Positions 1 to 7,236 of a stretch of 20,278 bases of DNA are shown piece by piece. The DNA is from a virus: IMG/VR virus record IMGVR_UViG_3300036939_000027, positions 1 to 20,278 of that record. One strand, written 5' to 3'. The notes under the pieces are model-generated. The model worked only from the letters and a program-made list of their open reading frames with translations, made no database searches and was not told the DNA's origin. Both the position numbers and the translations under genes were made by a program. Numbering within the stretch: position 1 is the stretch's first letter; each line of letters starts with the position of its first letter.

Positions 1-277
1 GGGCGCCCTCCTCGAACGCCAGCGCGCGGGCGCGCGAGAGGTTCGTGTCGGGCTGGCCCTCCGTGATGTCCCGGCCCGTCGGGGCGCCGGCCAGCTCGGT
101 CTTCGTCAGGATGTGCCCCCGCAGGGATGCCACCCGCGGGTCATCGTGGGCGACGGCGGAGCCGTTGCGCACCAGGCCCTGGGCCTCGTCGTCGGGCAGC
201 TCCAGCTCAGTCCCCCGCGGGGGCCAGCTCTTACCGTCCCGGGTGCCGCTGATGTCCGCGGCGAGCACTACGCGCAT
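1..277 (-). CDS. Small post-capsid phage protein, 3' end missing
   Basis: The reading frame opens at an ATG at 277-275 and runs off the left edge, giving the first 92 residues. A GAGGAG ribosome binding site lies just upstream of the start. The N-terminus begins MRVVLAADISGTRDGKSWPP, followed by an acidic ELPDDEAQ segment and a 'LVRNGSAV' turn. This pattern (short beta-strand, 'G..w...G...elpd.eA..l...G.A') is seen in small proteins encoded directly after the major capsid gene in many actinophages; some are called head-tail or head-associated proteins. It is the next gene after the capsid gene on the same strand, separated by a 102-base gap with a strong hairpin. The role in head completion or decoration is inferred from position only. 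Confidence 0.75.
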   Translation of the reverse strand, partial: MRVVLAADISGTRDGKSWPPRGTELELPDDEAQGLVRNGSAVAHDDPRVASLRGHILTKTELAGAPTGRDITEGQPDTNLSRARALAFEEGA

Positions 278-323
278 GATCGTTCTCCTCGATCTGAAGG
301 GCTGTCGAAGCGTGCTGGGGACC

Positions 324-363
324 ACCGGGGCGCAAGATAACGGTGATTATGTTGCGCCCCGGT
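324..363 (-). terminator. Strong hairpin after the major capsid gene
   Basis: Perfect 12-base arms, 324-335 (ACCGGGGCGCAA) and 352-363 (TTGCGCCCCGGT), are extended inside the loop by a further 4 base pairs (ATAA/TTAT) across one mismatch, leaving a 6-base loop. It begins about 17 bases past the capsid stop codon on the minus strand. No U-tract follows, as is usual for terminators in high-GC actinobacteria. It could terminate or attenuate transcription, or protect the 3' end of the abundant capsid mRNA. Confidence 0.65.
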
Positions 364-379
364 AGTCCGTCAGGGCAGG

Positions 380-1642
380 TCAGGAGGCCCCGCCCTGGAA
401 GGCCTTGACGGCCCCGGTCGTGTCCATGAGGTCGCCGTCACCGCGGATCAGGCACCGGTAGGTGATCAAGTCCGTGTTGAAGGCGAAGTCGAGGGAGCGC
501 TCGAAGCGCAGGCCCTCGACCATGCGGACGACGTACGCGGAGAAGTCGCCGTAGAGCACCGACCGCAGGCCGACGCCAACCGCCGGCATGTTGATCTCCG
601 TATAGATGCGCTCGCCGTCGAAGGTGTTCGGCGCGCCGGCCTGGAGGCTGGGCTGCCAGAGGTACTGGCCGGTCGAGTCCTTCAGCTTGCGCATGACGGC
701 GACGCTGGCGTCCCGGAGCATGTACCCGGTCGCCTGGGTCCGGTAGACCGAGGTGACCGAGTACTTCAGGTCAATGAGGTCATCGGCCGTGAACGCGCCG
801 CCGACGCCGGTCCCGCCCGTCTTGCCGAGGGTGGCCGCCGCGACGAGCCCGTTCGGCTGGTTGGAACCGGTGCCGGACATGAGGTGGGCGCCGAAGGCGT
901 TGCCGACCGCGCGGCCCGCCTGGCGGGCCACGTAGCCCTCCAGGTCGAAGGCCGTGTCGTTGACCAGCTCGTGAGACATCTGGATGAGGTCGCCGTACTT
1001 GTAAGCGTCGAGGACGCCCTGGCCGAAGGCCGGGTCGGACTGCGGGATGGTGCCCGCCTCCGCGACCAGCGCGGCGGTGCCGTGGCTCGTGGTCTTCGGG
1101 AAGATCATCTGCTCGCCACGGGCCGTGGTGATGACCTGGGCGAGACCGACCAGGGAAGCCGTCTCGACCAGGTGCTCCAGGAGCCGGTTGACGAAGGTCG
1201 TGCCGACCAGATTGCCGCCGGCACCGGCCGTCAGCTTCGACAGCGCACGGGCCTCGACGCCGGCCTGACCGAAGGAGCGGAACATGTCGGCCGTCAGCGG
1301 GGCGTCGGGCTTGATCTCCAGGCTGGCGCCGGGCTGGCTGCGCAGCAGGGTCCGGAGCTGCTCCGCGACCTTCGAGCCGCTCTCGTCGGGGGCGTCCTGG
1401 CGCTTCTCGCGCTGGCCGAGGGAGCGGAAGGACTCCTCGACGTCCTTGGCGCGCTGCTCGCCCGCGTGCAGCCGGTCGATGCTCTCGTCCAGGCGACGGA
1501 GGTCGACGTCGGCCTTGTCGTAGGCCGTCTGCTCGTCGGCGTTCAGCTCGCGCTCCTCGGTGGCGGCGCGCTCCAGGATCTCCTTCGTCTGCTCCCACGC
1601 GCGGGCGCGCTTCTCGATCAGGTCCTTCAGGACTGCGGACAT
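380..1642 (-). CDS. HK97-type major capsid protein
   Basis: This 420-residue protein forms the icosahedral shell. Residues 1-75 are highly charged and helical (coiled-coil scaffold or 'delta' domain), typical of capsid proteins that carry their own scaffold and are cut by the prohead protease. The remainder shows the HK97-fold pattern: a hydrophobic segment before 'RGEQMIFPKTTSHGTAALV' near 175-193, an E-loop-like acidic Gly-rich part near 194-212, a long spine helix near 233-255, and the hallmark 'GTGSNQPNGL' at 257-266. Length is normal for the family. A GGAGGG site precedes the ATG. It lies directly downstream of the protease and portal genes, the canonical order. The exact cleavage point is not visible; the linker around residues 80-120 is the likely place. 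Confidence 0.96.
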   Translation of the reverse strand: MSAVLKDLIEKRARAWEQTKEILERAATEERELNADEQTAYDKADVDLRRLDESIDRLHAGEQRAKDVEESFRSLGQREKRQDAPDESGSKVAEQLRTLLRSQPGASLEIKPDAPLTADMFRSFGQAGVEARALSKLTAGAGGNLVGTTFVNRLLEHLVETASLVGLAQVITTARGEQMIFPKTTSHGTAALVAEAGTIPQSDPAFGQGVLDAYKYGDLIQMSHELVNDTAFDLEGYVARQAGRAVGNAFGAHLMSGTGSNQPNGLVAAATLGKTGGTGVGGAFTADDLIDLKYSVTSVYRTQATGYMLRDASVAVMRKLKDSTGQYLWQPSLQAGAPNTFDGERIYTEINMPAVGVGLRSVLYGDFSAYVVRMVEGLRFERSLDFAFNTDLITYRCLIRGDGDLMDTTGAVKAFQGGAS

Positions 1643-1668
1643 GGTGCCCTCCAGGGCATGACGGGGCG

Positions 1669-1691
1669 CCGGCCGCCGTCCGGGCGGCCGG
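1669..1691 (-). other. Hairpin between protease and capsid genes
   Basis: Perfect 9-base arms, CCGGCCGCC at 1669-1677 and GGCGGCCGG at 1683-1691, with a 5-base loop, lie in the 90-base gap between the protease stop and the capsid start. It may be a weak attenuator or an RNA-processing element that lets capsid be made in excess over upstream proteins. In such GC-rich DNA a 9-bp stem is only modest evidence. Confidence 0.35.
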
Positions 1692-1732
1692 GCTGGGTGA
1701 ACGGGGGTTGGCGAGGTGGGTTGCGCCCTGCC

Positions 1733-2443
1733 TCAGAGGGTCTTGCGGCGAGCCAGCCACCCCGGGAGGAGGCTGGCGGCCGACCGGGTGCCCTGGGTGT
1801 CGCCCTGGGGCTCCGGGTCGGGAGTCGGGTTGCCGAGGTCGATGACCGTCGGCGCGCCCTCGCGGAGCAGCTCTCCGAGGGCGTTGTGCGCGGCGGCCTT
1901 CTGGACTTCGTCGAGGTCGAGGCCGCGCCGCTCGGCCAGCGTGCGCAGGCCGGTGCTCGTGTCGAGGTACGCCGGGTTCACGACCGGCGCGACGTCCACG
2001 AGCTGGATCGAGCGCAGGATGCGCAGCGGGAAGTCCTGCCCCGTGAAGCTCCAGTCGTCCTCCAGTACCCGGAAGGCGAAGGAGGAGTACCGAAGGTCCC
2101 CGCGCTCGGCCAGGGCCTTCACGTCCCGGCCGTAGCTGGTCTCGGGCAAGTCCACGTCGTACTCGATCCCGACGCCGTCCGCGGCGAGCCGGAGCGTGTT
2201 GCTGATCTGGCGGCCGAGGAGGTACTGATCGTCGTGCTGCCAGCGGGCAACGACGTCGCCGCGCTCGCCGCGGATCGTGGCCTCGTCGACCGCGCCGGGC
2301 TCGATCGTCTCGACGTAGCCGCCCAGGTTCTGCGACAGCGTCCGCCACTTCAGGGCATAGCCCCCGAGGCGACCCAGGCCCTTGCCGGCGGCCCGCAGCT
2401 CGACGGTCCCCGTGGTCGAGCGCCGCTCAGTCGGTCGGCTCAT
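1733..2443 (-). CDS. HK97-family prohead protease
   Basis: This 236-residue serine protease would remove the N-terminal scaffold domain of the capsid protein during head maturation. The herpesvirus-assemblin-like fold is recognisable: the strand 'GRLGGYALKW' near 24-33, the catalytic histidine in 'ARWQHDDQYLLGR' (His70), the catalytic serine in 'LRYSSFAF' (Ser120 or Ser121), and the family's closing strand 'VDVAPVVNPAYLDTS' near 149-163. The C-terminal ~70 residues are acidic and proline-rich, likely a targeting tail that is itself removed. The ATG overlaps the end of the portal gene by 17 bases, implying translational coupling. Order portal-protease-capsid is classical for the HK97 group. 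Confidence 0.94.
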   Translation of the reverse strand: MSRPTERRSTTGTVELRAAGKGLGRLGGYALKWRTLSQNLGGYVETIEPGAVDEATIRGERGDVVARWQHDDQYLLGRQISNTLRLAADGVGIEYDVDLPETSYGRDVKALAERGDLRYSSFAFRVLEDDWSFTGQDFPLRILRSIQLVDVAPVVNPAYLDTSTGLRTLAERRGLDLDEVQKAAAHNALGELLREGAPTVIDLGNPTPDPEPQGDTQGTRSAASLLPGWLARRKTL

Positions 2444-3572
2444 CGTCGTCTCCTTCGGCCGCCGGGGCGGTCACCTTGGCGTAGTCCTCGACCCACCGGT
2501 CACGCTGGGCCGGGGTGAGCGGCGCACGGTCCTCCAGCAGGCGGGCCTCGTCCTGGGTCTCGATCCCGATCCGCAGCCCGATCTCGTGCGCCTGGTAGCG
2601 CGTCATGAGGTCGGCGCGCACGTTGGCATCGAGGTTGAAGCGGAAGTACTGGCCGCCGGGGACGACCTGGCTCAGGTGCTGCTCGATCCGGACCGCCCAG
2701 GGGCGCACCACGCGGGCGTTGAAGCGAAGCTCGGTCTGCTCCAGCGTCTTGTACGTCAGAGAGTTGCCGGTCTCGCCGCCCACCTCCTCCGGCGGGACGC
2801 CATAGATCGAGGCGAGCTGGGTCGCGGACATCTTCAGCGCGGCCAGGAACTGGGCCTGGTCGGCCGGCAGGCCGATCGTGTTGTACTCCCAGTCCGATCC
2901 GGTCACCAGGGGCTCGCGCCCGCGTACGGCGGACTTGAAGCGCTCGCGGATGGCCCGGCTCTGCGCCGGGTCGAGGGTCATCTGCGTGTTCTTGACGTGG
3001 CCGCTGGGGATCGCCCCGTTGGCGAACCAGTCGCGGGCGGTGGCCTGGGCGTGCGCGCCCGTCTCCAGGGCCGCCTTGAAGGAGCCGACCGGGCTCAGGC
3101 CGCGGTGAGAGCCGACGGGCTGAATCCAGGGGATGTGCACGACCTCGTCCCGGTCGAGCCGGCGCCCGTCGTAGTGGTAGACGGGCAGGCCGTTCTTGTC
3201 CTCGATCTGGCACTTCTTCGGGTCCAGCCAGACGATCGAAGAGGGCCAGCCAGCCCAGTCGCGGGCGGCGATGTAGCCGAAGGCGTTGCCGTCGTAGAGC
3301 AGCGACGCGACGAGCTGGGCGGTCCAGGAGAACGTGGTCCCATCGGTGGCCTTGACCAGCGAGGGCGTGCGCAGGCGGCGCTTCGAACCGTCGGGCTCGT
3401 CGCGGTAGAGGTGCAGCGGCGTCGAGGCAACGGCGTCGATGATCACGCGGTGGCAGGCGAACAGGGGCACCAGGGACAGCGGTTCTTCGAGGCTCAGGAC
3501 GTCCAGGCCAGTACCGAAGACCTGGCTGGCCGAGATCGCCCGGGACTCCGTCCGACGCCGGAAGAGGCTCAC
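2427..3572 (-). CDS. HK97-type portal protein
   Basis: This 381-residue protein would form the dodecameric ring at the capsid vertex through which DNA is pumped. It resembles the HK97 portal family: N-terminal 'SLFRRRTESRA', then 'FACHRVIIDAVASTPLHLY' near 42-60, 'LLYDGNAFGYIAARD' near 92-106, 'SFKAALETGAHAQATARDWF' near 147-166, and the clip/stem pattern 'YGVPPEEVG' followed by 'SLTYKTLEQTELRF'. Length matches the family. The GTG start overlaps the preceding membrane-protein stop by 4 bases (GTGA), so this start is well supported. The acidic tail (EGDDDEPTD) ends inside the protease start region. Confidence 0.95.
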   Translation of the reverse strand: MSLFRRRTESRAISASQVFGTGLDVLSLEEPLSLVPLFACHRVIIDAVASTPLHLYRDEPDGSKRRLRTPSLVKATDGTTFSWTAQLVASLLYDGNAFGYIAARDWAGWPSSIVWLDPKKCQIEDKNGLPVYHYDGRRLDRDEVVHIPWIQPVGSHRGLSPVGSFKAALETGAHAQATARDWFANGAIPSGHVKNTQMTLDPAQSRAIRERFKSAVRGREPLVTGSDWEYNTIGLPADQAQFLAALKMSATQLASIYGVPPEEVGGETGNSLTYKTLEQTELRFNARVVRPWAVRIEQHLSQVVPGGQYFRFNLDANVRADLMTRYQAHEIGLRIGIETQDEARLLEDRAPLTPAQRDRWVEDYAKVTAPAAEGDDDEPTD

Positions 3573-3778
3573 GGGGCCTCCTCGATCCTGGCCGGGAACT
3601 GCTCGGGCTCGCCGCGGTGGACGAAGGCGAGCAGGAAGCTCCAGCCGAAGGCCAGCACGCCAGCCGCGGTGAGGGCGGCGATCAGGCCGAAGCGCTGGTA
3701 GACGGCCAGGGCGACCGCGGTCGACAGCAGGAGGATGCCCACCAGCTCCAGCAGGGAGGTCACGCGCTCGACGGGCAC
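3569..3778 (-). CDS. Small two-helix membrane protein between terminase and portal
   Basis: This 69-residue protein starts at a GTG (3778-3776) with an AGGAGGT site 6 bases upstream, immediately after the terminase stop (3795-3793). It ends with a GTGA overlap into the portal gene. Two hydrophobic segments are visible, about residues 10-27 (LELVGILLLSTAVALAVY) and 31-53 (GLIAALTAAGVLAFGWSFLLAF), then a short charged tail. Small membrane proteins are found at this position in several actinophages but their role is unknown; holin-like activity or a membrane anchor for packaging is conceivable. Sequence only supports 'membrane protein'. Confidence 0.8.
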   Translation of the reverse strand: MPVERVTSLLELVGILLLSTAVALAVYQRFGLIAALTAAGVLAFGWSFLLAFVHRGEPEQFPARIEEAP

Positions 3779-3792
3779 GGGGACCTCCTGGG

Positions 3793-5292
3793 TCAGTAGA
3801 AGCTCAGAAGCGGGTCGTAGTCGGCCGGCTCCGGCGCGGTCGCCAGCCCCCAGTGCGCGAGCGTGCAGGCGACCAGGGGCGTGATGTCCGAGCCGGACTG
3901 CTTGCGGCCCCAGGCCCAGGTATCGAGCAGCTCCCGCTTGCGGGCGGCCGAGGCGGCCAGCTCCAGCGGCCCTTGCTTCAGGTGCCGGACCCGGCCGTTC
4001 ATGACGTCGTCGTAGAAGGCGCCACACGCCTGGGTCATGTCGCGCGCGGTGGTGACGATGACCCAGTCGGGAACGACGGCGCCCTCTCGGGGCCGCTCCC
4101 ACTCCGCGAACTCCGGCAGCAGTGAGGCGGCGGGGCCGGCGGCGTCCAAGACGATCGCCGTCGCGCCGATCTCCTGGCGCAGGCGCAGTACCTCACGCAC
4201 AACCCAGTCCGTCCCGGGCCGGTGGACGAGCACCTGCACGTGCGGGCGCCCGTCGTCGCGCCAGCCGGCGACGGCGATCGAGGTCGACTCGCGCTCGCGC
4301 GAGACGTCGACGGCCAGCACGGTCTTGCGGCTGGCGATCTCGGAGTCGGGGTCGGCGCACCGGTTCCACTCGTCGATGGGGAGCACGCGCTCCCCGGCGT
4401 TCCGGTCGACCCACTGGTTCATGTAGGCGCGGCGGAACTCCGCGGTCGACAGGGTCAGGCGAGCGGCCCGGACCACCGACAGGTCGATGGTGTGCCCGAG
4501 AGCTGGCATGCACCGCGCCCAGGCGTCCTCGTCGTCGGGGTCGGCGTCCTCGGGGGCGCTCCACTCGAAGTAGGCCAGGCCGGAGTTGGCGCCCTTCTCG
4601 ACCAGCTCGCGGCCGGCGTCGACCTTGGCCTTCAGGTAGAGGCTCTCCGGCGTGCCGGCGGTCGAGACGATCCAGAGCTGGGCCTGCCGCCGGGTGGACA
4701 TGGCCGGGATGAAGGCCTGGTCAAGCCGGTCGTCGACCTGGGCGAAGGCCTCGTCGACCACAGGCAGGTCGAGCACCTTCCCGTGCGCCGCCTTCTCCGT
4801 GCTGGCACTGATCCCGATCTGCGACCCGTTGGCGAACTTGATCGCCTCGCGGCCTGAGCCCCGGTAGACGCTGAACTCGCGGCGGTGCAGCTTCGTGCTC
4901 GCCTCCAGGTCAGAGACGTAGTCCTCTTCCCACTTCGAGCGGGCGTCCTTCTGGGTCTGGGCGGTGTAGATGCACCGCTGGCGGCCGGGCGTCCCGCCGG
5001 GGCGGCCGGTGCTCGACCAGAACTTCGACATGCACCGCTGAAGGAAGACCGACAGGAGCAGGGTGGACTTGCCGGACTGGCGAGGGACCGTGAGCACGAC
5101 CGTGCGGTACGCCGGCAGCCCGGAGGCGTCGACCTCCAGCGCGACGTCGGCCACCTGGCGCTGCCACGGCATGAGGTCGCGGCCGAGGTAGTAGCTCGTG
5201 AGGTCGGCGGCCTGCTTGCCGAAGCTAGGCCGGCTCGGAGTCCTCTTCGTCGCCCATCGTGGGGCCGCCGAGGTCTGGAGCGTCGTCGTCAT
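3793..5292 (-). CDS. terL: Terminase large subunit (packaging ATPase/nuclease)
   Basis: This 499-residue motor protein drives DNA into the prohead and cuts the concatemer. The ATPase domain has a Walker A motif 'PRQSGKST' at 70-77, Walker B 'DLPVVDE' at 175-181, and the coupling motif 'IVSTAGT' near 208-214. The RNase H-like nuclease domain begins near 324 with 'LAVDVSRERES' (Asp329) and includes 'IVLDAAG' (Asp383) and 'FYDDVMNGRVRH' near 426-437, the expected acidic metal ligands. The ATG at 5292 has a GAGGAGGT site 8 bases upstream, supporting this start even though it overlaps the small subunit by 68 bases. Length and gene order fit the siphophage family. Confidence 0.96.
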   Translation of the reverse strand: MTTTLQTSAAPRWATKRTPSRPSFGKQAADLTSYYLGRDLMPWQRQVADVALEVDASGLPAYRTVVLTVPRQSGKSTLLLSVFLQRCMSKFWSSTGRPGGTPGRQRCIYTAQTQKDARSKWEEDYVSDLEASTKLHRREFSVYRGSGREAIKFANGSQIGISASTEKAAHGKVLDLPVVDEAFAQVDDRLDQAFIPAMSTRRQAQLWIVSTAGTPESLYLKAKVDAGRELVEKGANSGLAYFEWSAPEDADPDDEDAWARCMPALGHTIDLSVVRAARLTLSTAEFRRAYMNQWVDRNAGERVLPIDEWNRCADPDSEIASRKTVLAVDVSRERESTSIAVAGWRDDGRPHVQVLVHRPGTDWVVREVLRLRQEIGATAIVLDAAGPAASLLPEFAEWERPREGAVVPDWVIVTTARDMTQACGAFYDDVMNGRVRHLKQGPLELAASAARKRELLDTWAWGRKQSGSDITPLVACTLAHWGLATAPEPADYDPLLSFY

Positions 5293-5698
5293 CGGCGCCG
5301 ACCTCCTCGTACTTCGCCAGCTCCTGAAGGGTCGTGCGCAGCTCCTTGGCGATCCCGGCCGAAGCCAGGCCGGCGCCGCGGTCGAGGGTGCGCGCCAGGT
5401 TGAGGGCGATCGCCGTCAGGGCTTCGCCCATCGGGTGCGCGCACACCAGGGCTTCGATGTCCTTGCGGGTCTCGCGCTCGACGTGGCCGGCGCCGTCCAC
5501 GACTTCGGCCCCGAGGCTGGCCTGGAGCAGCTCTGCGGCGTGCTCCTGGCGGGTGCGGCCGAACTCCTCGGCCTCGGCGTCGAGCGCGTCGACCACGTCA
5601 TCACGGAGCCGGATCGTCACGGCCTTTCTGAGCGCGGCCACGGCGTCAGCCACCCTTCGGGGTCTCCCGGGCCCTGACAGGCCGCCAGCGGGGCGCAC
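5225..5698 (-). CDS. terS: Probable terminase small subunit
   Basis: This 157-residue protein lies directly upstream of, and overlaps by 68 bases, the large terminase gene, the standard place for the DNA-recognition subunit. The N-terminus has a 'GPGRPRR' basic tract. Residues about 25-60 look like a ribbon-helix-helix ('AVTIRLRDDVVDALDAEAEEFGRT'-type strand plus two helices, partial quotation 'AVTIRLRDDVVDALDAE'). The end has 'LRTTLQELAKYEEV' followed by a run of Asp, a pattern typical of actinophage small terminases. The GTG at 5698 has only a weak site (CCGGAGC). A GTG further in, before 'ADAVAAL', is an alternative, so the N-terminus is uncertain. Assignment rests on position and general character rather than a diagnostic motif. 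Confidence 0.7.
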   Translation of the reverse strand: MRPAGGLSGPGRPRRVADAVAALRKAVTIRLRDDVVDALDAEAEEFGRTRQEHAAELLQASLGAEVVDGAGHVERETRKDIEALVCAHPMGEALTAIALNLARTLDRGAGLASAGIAKELRTTLQELAKYEEVGADDDDAPDLGGPTMGDEEDSEPA

Positions 5699-5802
5699 AG
5701 GGCCGCTCCGGGGCCCGCTTCAGGTCCCCCTGGGCGCTCTGTGTGATTTTTCGGGACTCAAAGCGGGGGTCCTGGAAAGTGCATGATCAAAAACTCTCGA
5801 CG
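5699..5802. other. Gap between HNH and terminase genes, candidate cos region
   Basis: These 104 bases between the HNH stop and the terminase start contain no gene. They include locally AT-rich patches (GTGATTTTT at 5743-5751, ATGATCAAAAA near 5783) unusual for this genome, and a short inverted repeat CCCGCTT (5715-5720 region) / AAGCGGG (5761-5767). In HNH-associated packaging systems of siphophages the cohesive-end site lies near the HNH and terminase genes. No cut site can be recognised from sequence. Confidence 0.3.
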
Positions 5803-6147
5803 TCAGGCGCTGCCTGCTCGCTTGATCCGCGGGGCCGAGACGAAGCCTGCATCACGCAAGCCCCTCTCGGCCTTCGCTCTGAGCCACTGCTCGGGCGTGC
5901 GGTCGGCCTTGTCGGTGTTGCAGCGGTGGCATGCGGTACACACGTTGTCCCTGTCCAGGGGTGCACCCCCCTGTGCCAAGGGAATGATGTGATCAACAGT
6001 GCCTCGGTCGGGGTGACCTAGTGGCACGTCGTATCGAACCTCGATCGAGCAGTACCTACAGCAGGGCTCCTCCGCACGCACCCTGCGGGCCAGTGCCCAC
6101 CACGCACGACCATGCCGCCCAGGGGAGCGGGGCGTACGACGCACCAC
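5803..6147 (-). CDS. HNH endonuclease of the packaging module
   Basis: This 114-residue protein carries a complete HNH motif: a zinc-binding pair in 'EEPCCRYC' (Cys29/30, Cys33), 'TVDHIIPLAQGG' with the catalytic Asp52-His53, 'RDNVCTACHRCNTDKADRT' with Asn68, Cys70, Cys73 and the final Asn77. Small HNH proteins next to terminase genes are required in several HK97-type phages for efficient cos cleavage by the terminase (known from HK97 gp74 and related systems). Two adjacent GTG codons (6147 and 6144) can serve as start; GGGGAGG lies 4 or 7 bases upstream, so 6144 gives better spacing. The site is inside a predicted hairpin (6117-6162). Confidence 0.92.
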   Translation of the reverse strand: MVRRTPRSPGRHGRAWWALARRVRAEEPCCRYCSIEVRYDVPLGHPDRGTVDHIIPLAQGGAPLDRDNVCTACHRCNTDKADRTPEQWLRAKAERGLRDAGFVSAPRIKRAGSA

Positions 6148-6162
6148 GGTCCTCCCCTGGGC
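6117..6162 (-). promoter_or_regulatory. Hairpin sequestering the HNH ribosome binding site
   Basis: Perfect 11-base arms lie at 6117-6127 (GCCCAGGGGAG) and 6152-6162 (CTCCCCTGGGC) with a 24-base loop. In the minus-strand mRNA the 5' arm contains nearly all of the GGGGAGG ribosome binding site and the GTG start falls in the loop. If it forms, translation of the HNH gene from the long transcript would be held down. The pairing is seen directly; the regulatory effect is inferred. Confidence 0.55.
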
Positions 6163-6164
6163 AG

Positions 6165-6219
6165 CACGAAGGCCCCACCACGACGAGAGGACTGGTCACC
6201 CCGCGGTAGGGCCTTCGTG
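6165..6219 (-). other. Long inverted repeat in the leader of the HNH/terminase operon
   Basis: Arms at 6165-6179 (CACGAAGGCCCCACC) and 6205-6219 (GGTAGGGCCTTCGTG) pair over 15 positions with one G-U wobble and a 25-base loop. The structure sits two bases from the next hairpin (6117-6162), making a tandem pair in the leader between the 6.3 kb promoter and the HNH start. It may be an attenuator, an RNA-processing site, or a terminator for transcripts coming from the replication operon. Confidence 0.55.
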
Positions 6220-6288
6220 TCGGTCGATCGTGCGCCACCTCAGGGCACCCCGCCCCTTGAAGACACTTCACGAGCCTGACGATTCGCA

Positions 6289-6316
6289 GCGTTACGGATC
6301 ATGGGCCTTCTGTCAA
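6289..6316 (-). promoter_or_regulatory. Candidate sigma70-like promoter for the packaging/head operon
   Basis: On the minus strand an exact TTGACA (6316-6311) is followed after 16 bases by TAACGC (6294-6289), or after 17 by AACGCT. It lies in the gap after the zinc-ribbon/HTH gene, pointing to the HNH, terminase and head genes. The predicted transcript would start near 6282, giving a leader of about 135 bases that holds the two hairpins. An exact -35 is rare by chance in such GC-rich DNA. Confidence 0.5.
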
Positions 6317-6331
6317 CCCGACACGCCCAGG

Positions 6332-7186
6332 TCAGGCCGCCGCCAGGGCGACCAGCGCACGGTCGAGCACGTCGCCCAGGCGGTACAGCGGCGACCCCTG
6401 CTCGTTGAGGCCGCGGGGCTCGATCAGGCCCTTGCTCGCCCAGCCCCGCACGGAGCCCGCCGGCACGCGCTTCCTGATCCGGTCCGTGGTGCCGTGCCGC
6501 AGGAAGACGTCCACCAGGCGCTCGCACTGGGTCGCGGTGAGCCATCGCCCCTCGGCGTCGGCCAACATGACGCTCCGGCGCTCCTGCACGCCCCACCTGG
6601 CCCCGCAGCGCCGGCAGGTGATCTGCACGTCACCAGGCCGGGCGAGGAGGCGAGCGCTGCACGTCGGGCAGGTGCCGGCTTCGAGGTAGTCCTTGCTCAG
6701 GTCGATGACCTCGCGGGCGTTCGTCACCGCGGCCCGGATCTCGTCGAGCATGGTCGCGGCGTAGCGGCGGGTCCTGATCCGGTCGAGCACGGCCACGAGG
6801 TAGACGACGGGGTTGTCCGGCGGGCGGGTGGCGCCCCAGCCCTGGCCGGGGATCATGCGCGCGTGCCGCCAGACGTCCAGGGCCCAGCGCGTGATGGTGT
6901 GCGCGAGCAGGACGGCGGTCGCCTCACTGGCGGCCGGGTCGTAGGGCAGGGGGCGCTCGTGGCCCTTGCGCCCGGACGGTGTGCCGATCCGGGACTGCCG
7001 GCTCAGGGCGACGTCGAGGTCACGCAGCAGCTCGGGCACGCTCCCCAGGAGCTGCTTCAGCTCCTGCACGCAGTCGGGGCAGATACGGGCCCGCTCGGTC
7101 TGGCCGTCCCCGAGGACGAGCTGGTCGGCGTGCCCCTGGTTGCAGGAGTCGCAGAAGGCGACGGGGCGGGGGGTGGTCGTGGTCAT
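6332..7186 (-). CDS. Zinc-ribbon and helix-turn-helix protein, last gene of the replication operon
   Basis: This 284-residue protein has two Cys4 clusters: Cys12/Cys15 with Cys36/Cys39, and Cys173/Cys176 with Cys191/Cys194 ('CPTCSARL', 'CRRCGARWG'), the second a typical zinc ribbon. The C-terminus (about 217-275) looks like a MerR/winged-type HTH: 'SVRGWASKGLIEPRG' then 'PLYRLGDVLDRAL'. The middle is helical with no recognised motif. It is therefore probably a DNA-binding regulator or replication accessory protein. The ATG at 7186 has a GAGAGG site. An alternative ATG at 7240 overlaps the RuvC gene stop by ATGA and would add 18 residues, but has no clear ribosome binding site. Confidence 0.8.
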   Translation of the reverse strand: MTTTTPRPVAFCDSCNQGHADQLVLGDGQTERARICPDCVQELKQLLGSVPELLRDLDVALSRQSRIGTPSGRKGHERPLPYDPAASEATAVLLAHTITRWALDVWRHARMIPGQGWGATRPPDNPVVYLVAVLDRIRTRRYAATMLDEIRAAVTNAREVIDLSKDYLEAGTCPTCSARLLARPGDVQITCRRCGARWGVQERRSVMLADAEGRWLTATQCERLVDVFLRHGTTDRIRKRVPAGSVRGWASKGLIEPRGLNEQGSPLYRLGDVLDRALVALAAA

Positions 7187-7236
7187 CCTGGCCTCTCGGG
7201 TCGTGCTGGACACCTGTTCGATGAAGCCCCGCCTGA

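Noticed and set aside
780-2348. Long minus-strand frame (522 codons) overlapping capsid and protease
   Set aside because: It is in a different frame from both real genes, consists mainly of Arg, Pro, Ala and Gly, and shows no domain.
884-2518. Long plus-strand open frame (544 codons) opposite the capsid and protease genes
   Set aside because: It is antisense to two well-recognised genes, is made of Arg/Ala/Gly/Val-rich low-complexity sequence expected from GC-rich DNA, and has no ribosome binding site or motif.
6220-6331. Possible tRNA gene in the gap before the HNH operon
   Set aside because: No cloverleaf with a T-loop TTC and matching acceptor ends could be assembled; the stretch is better explained by a promoter and leader.
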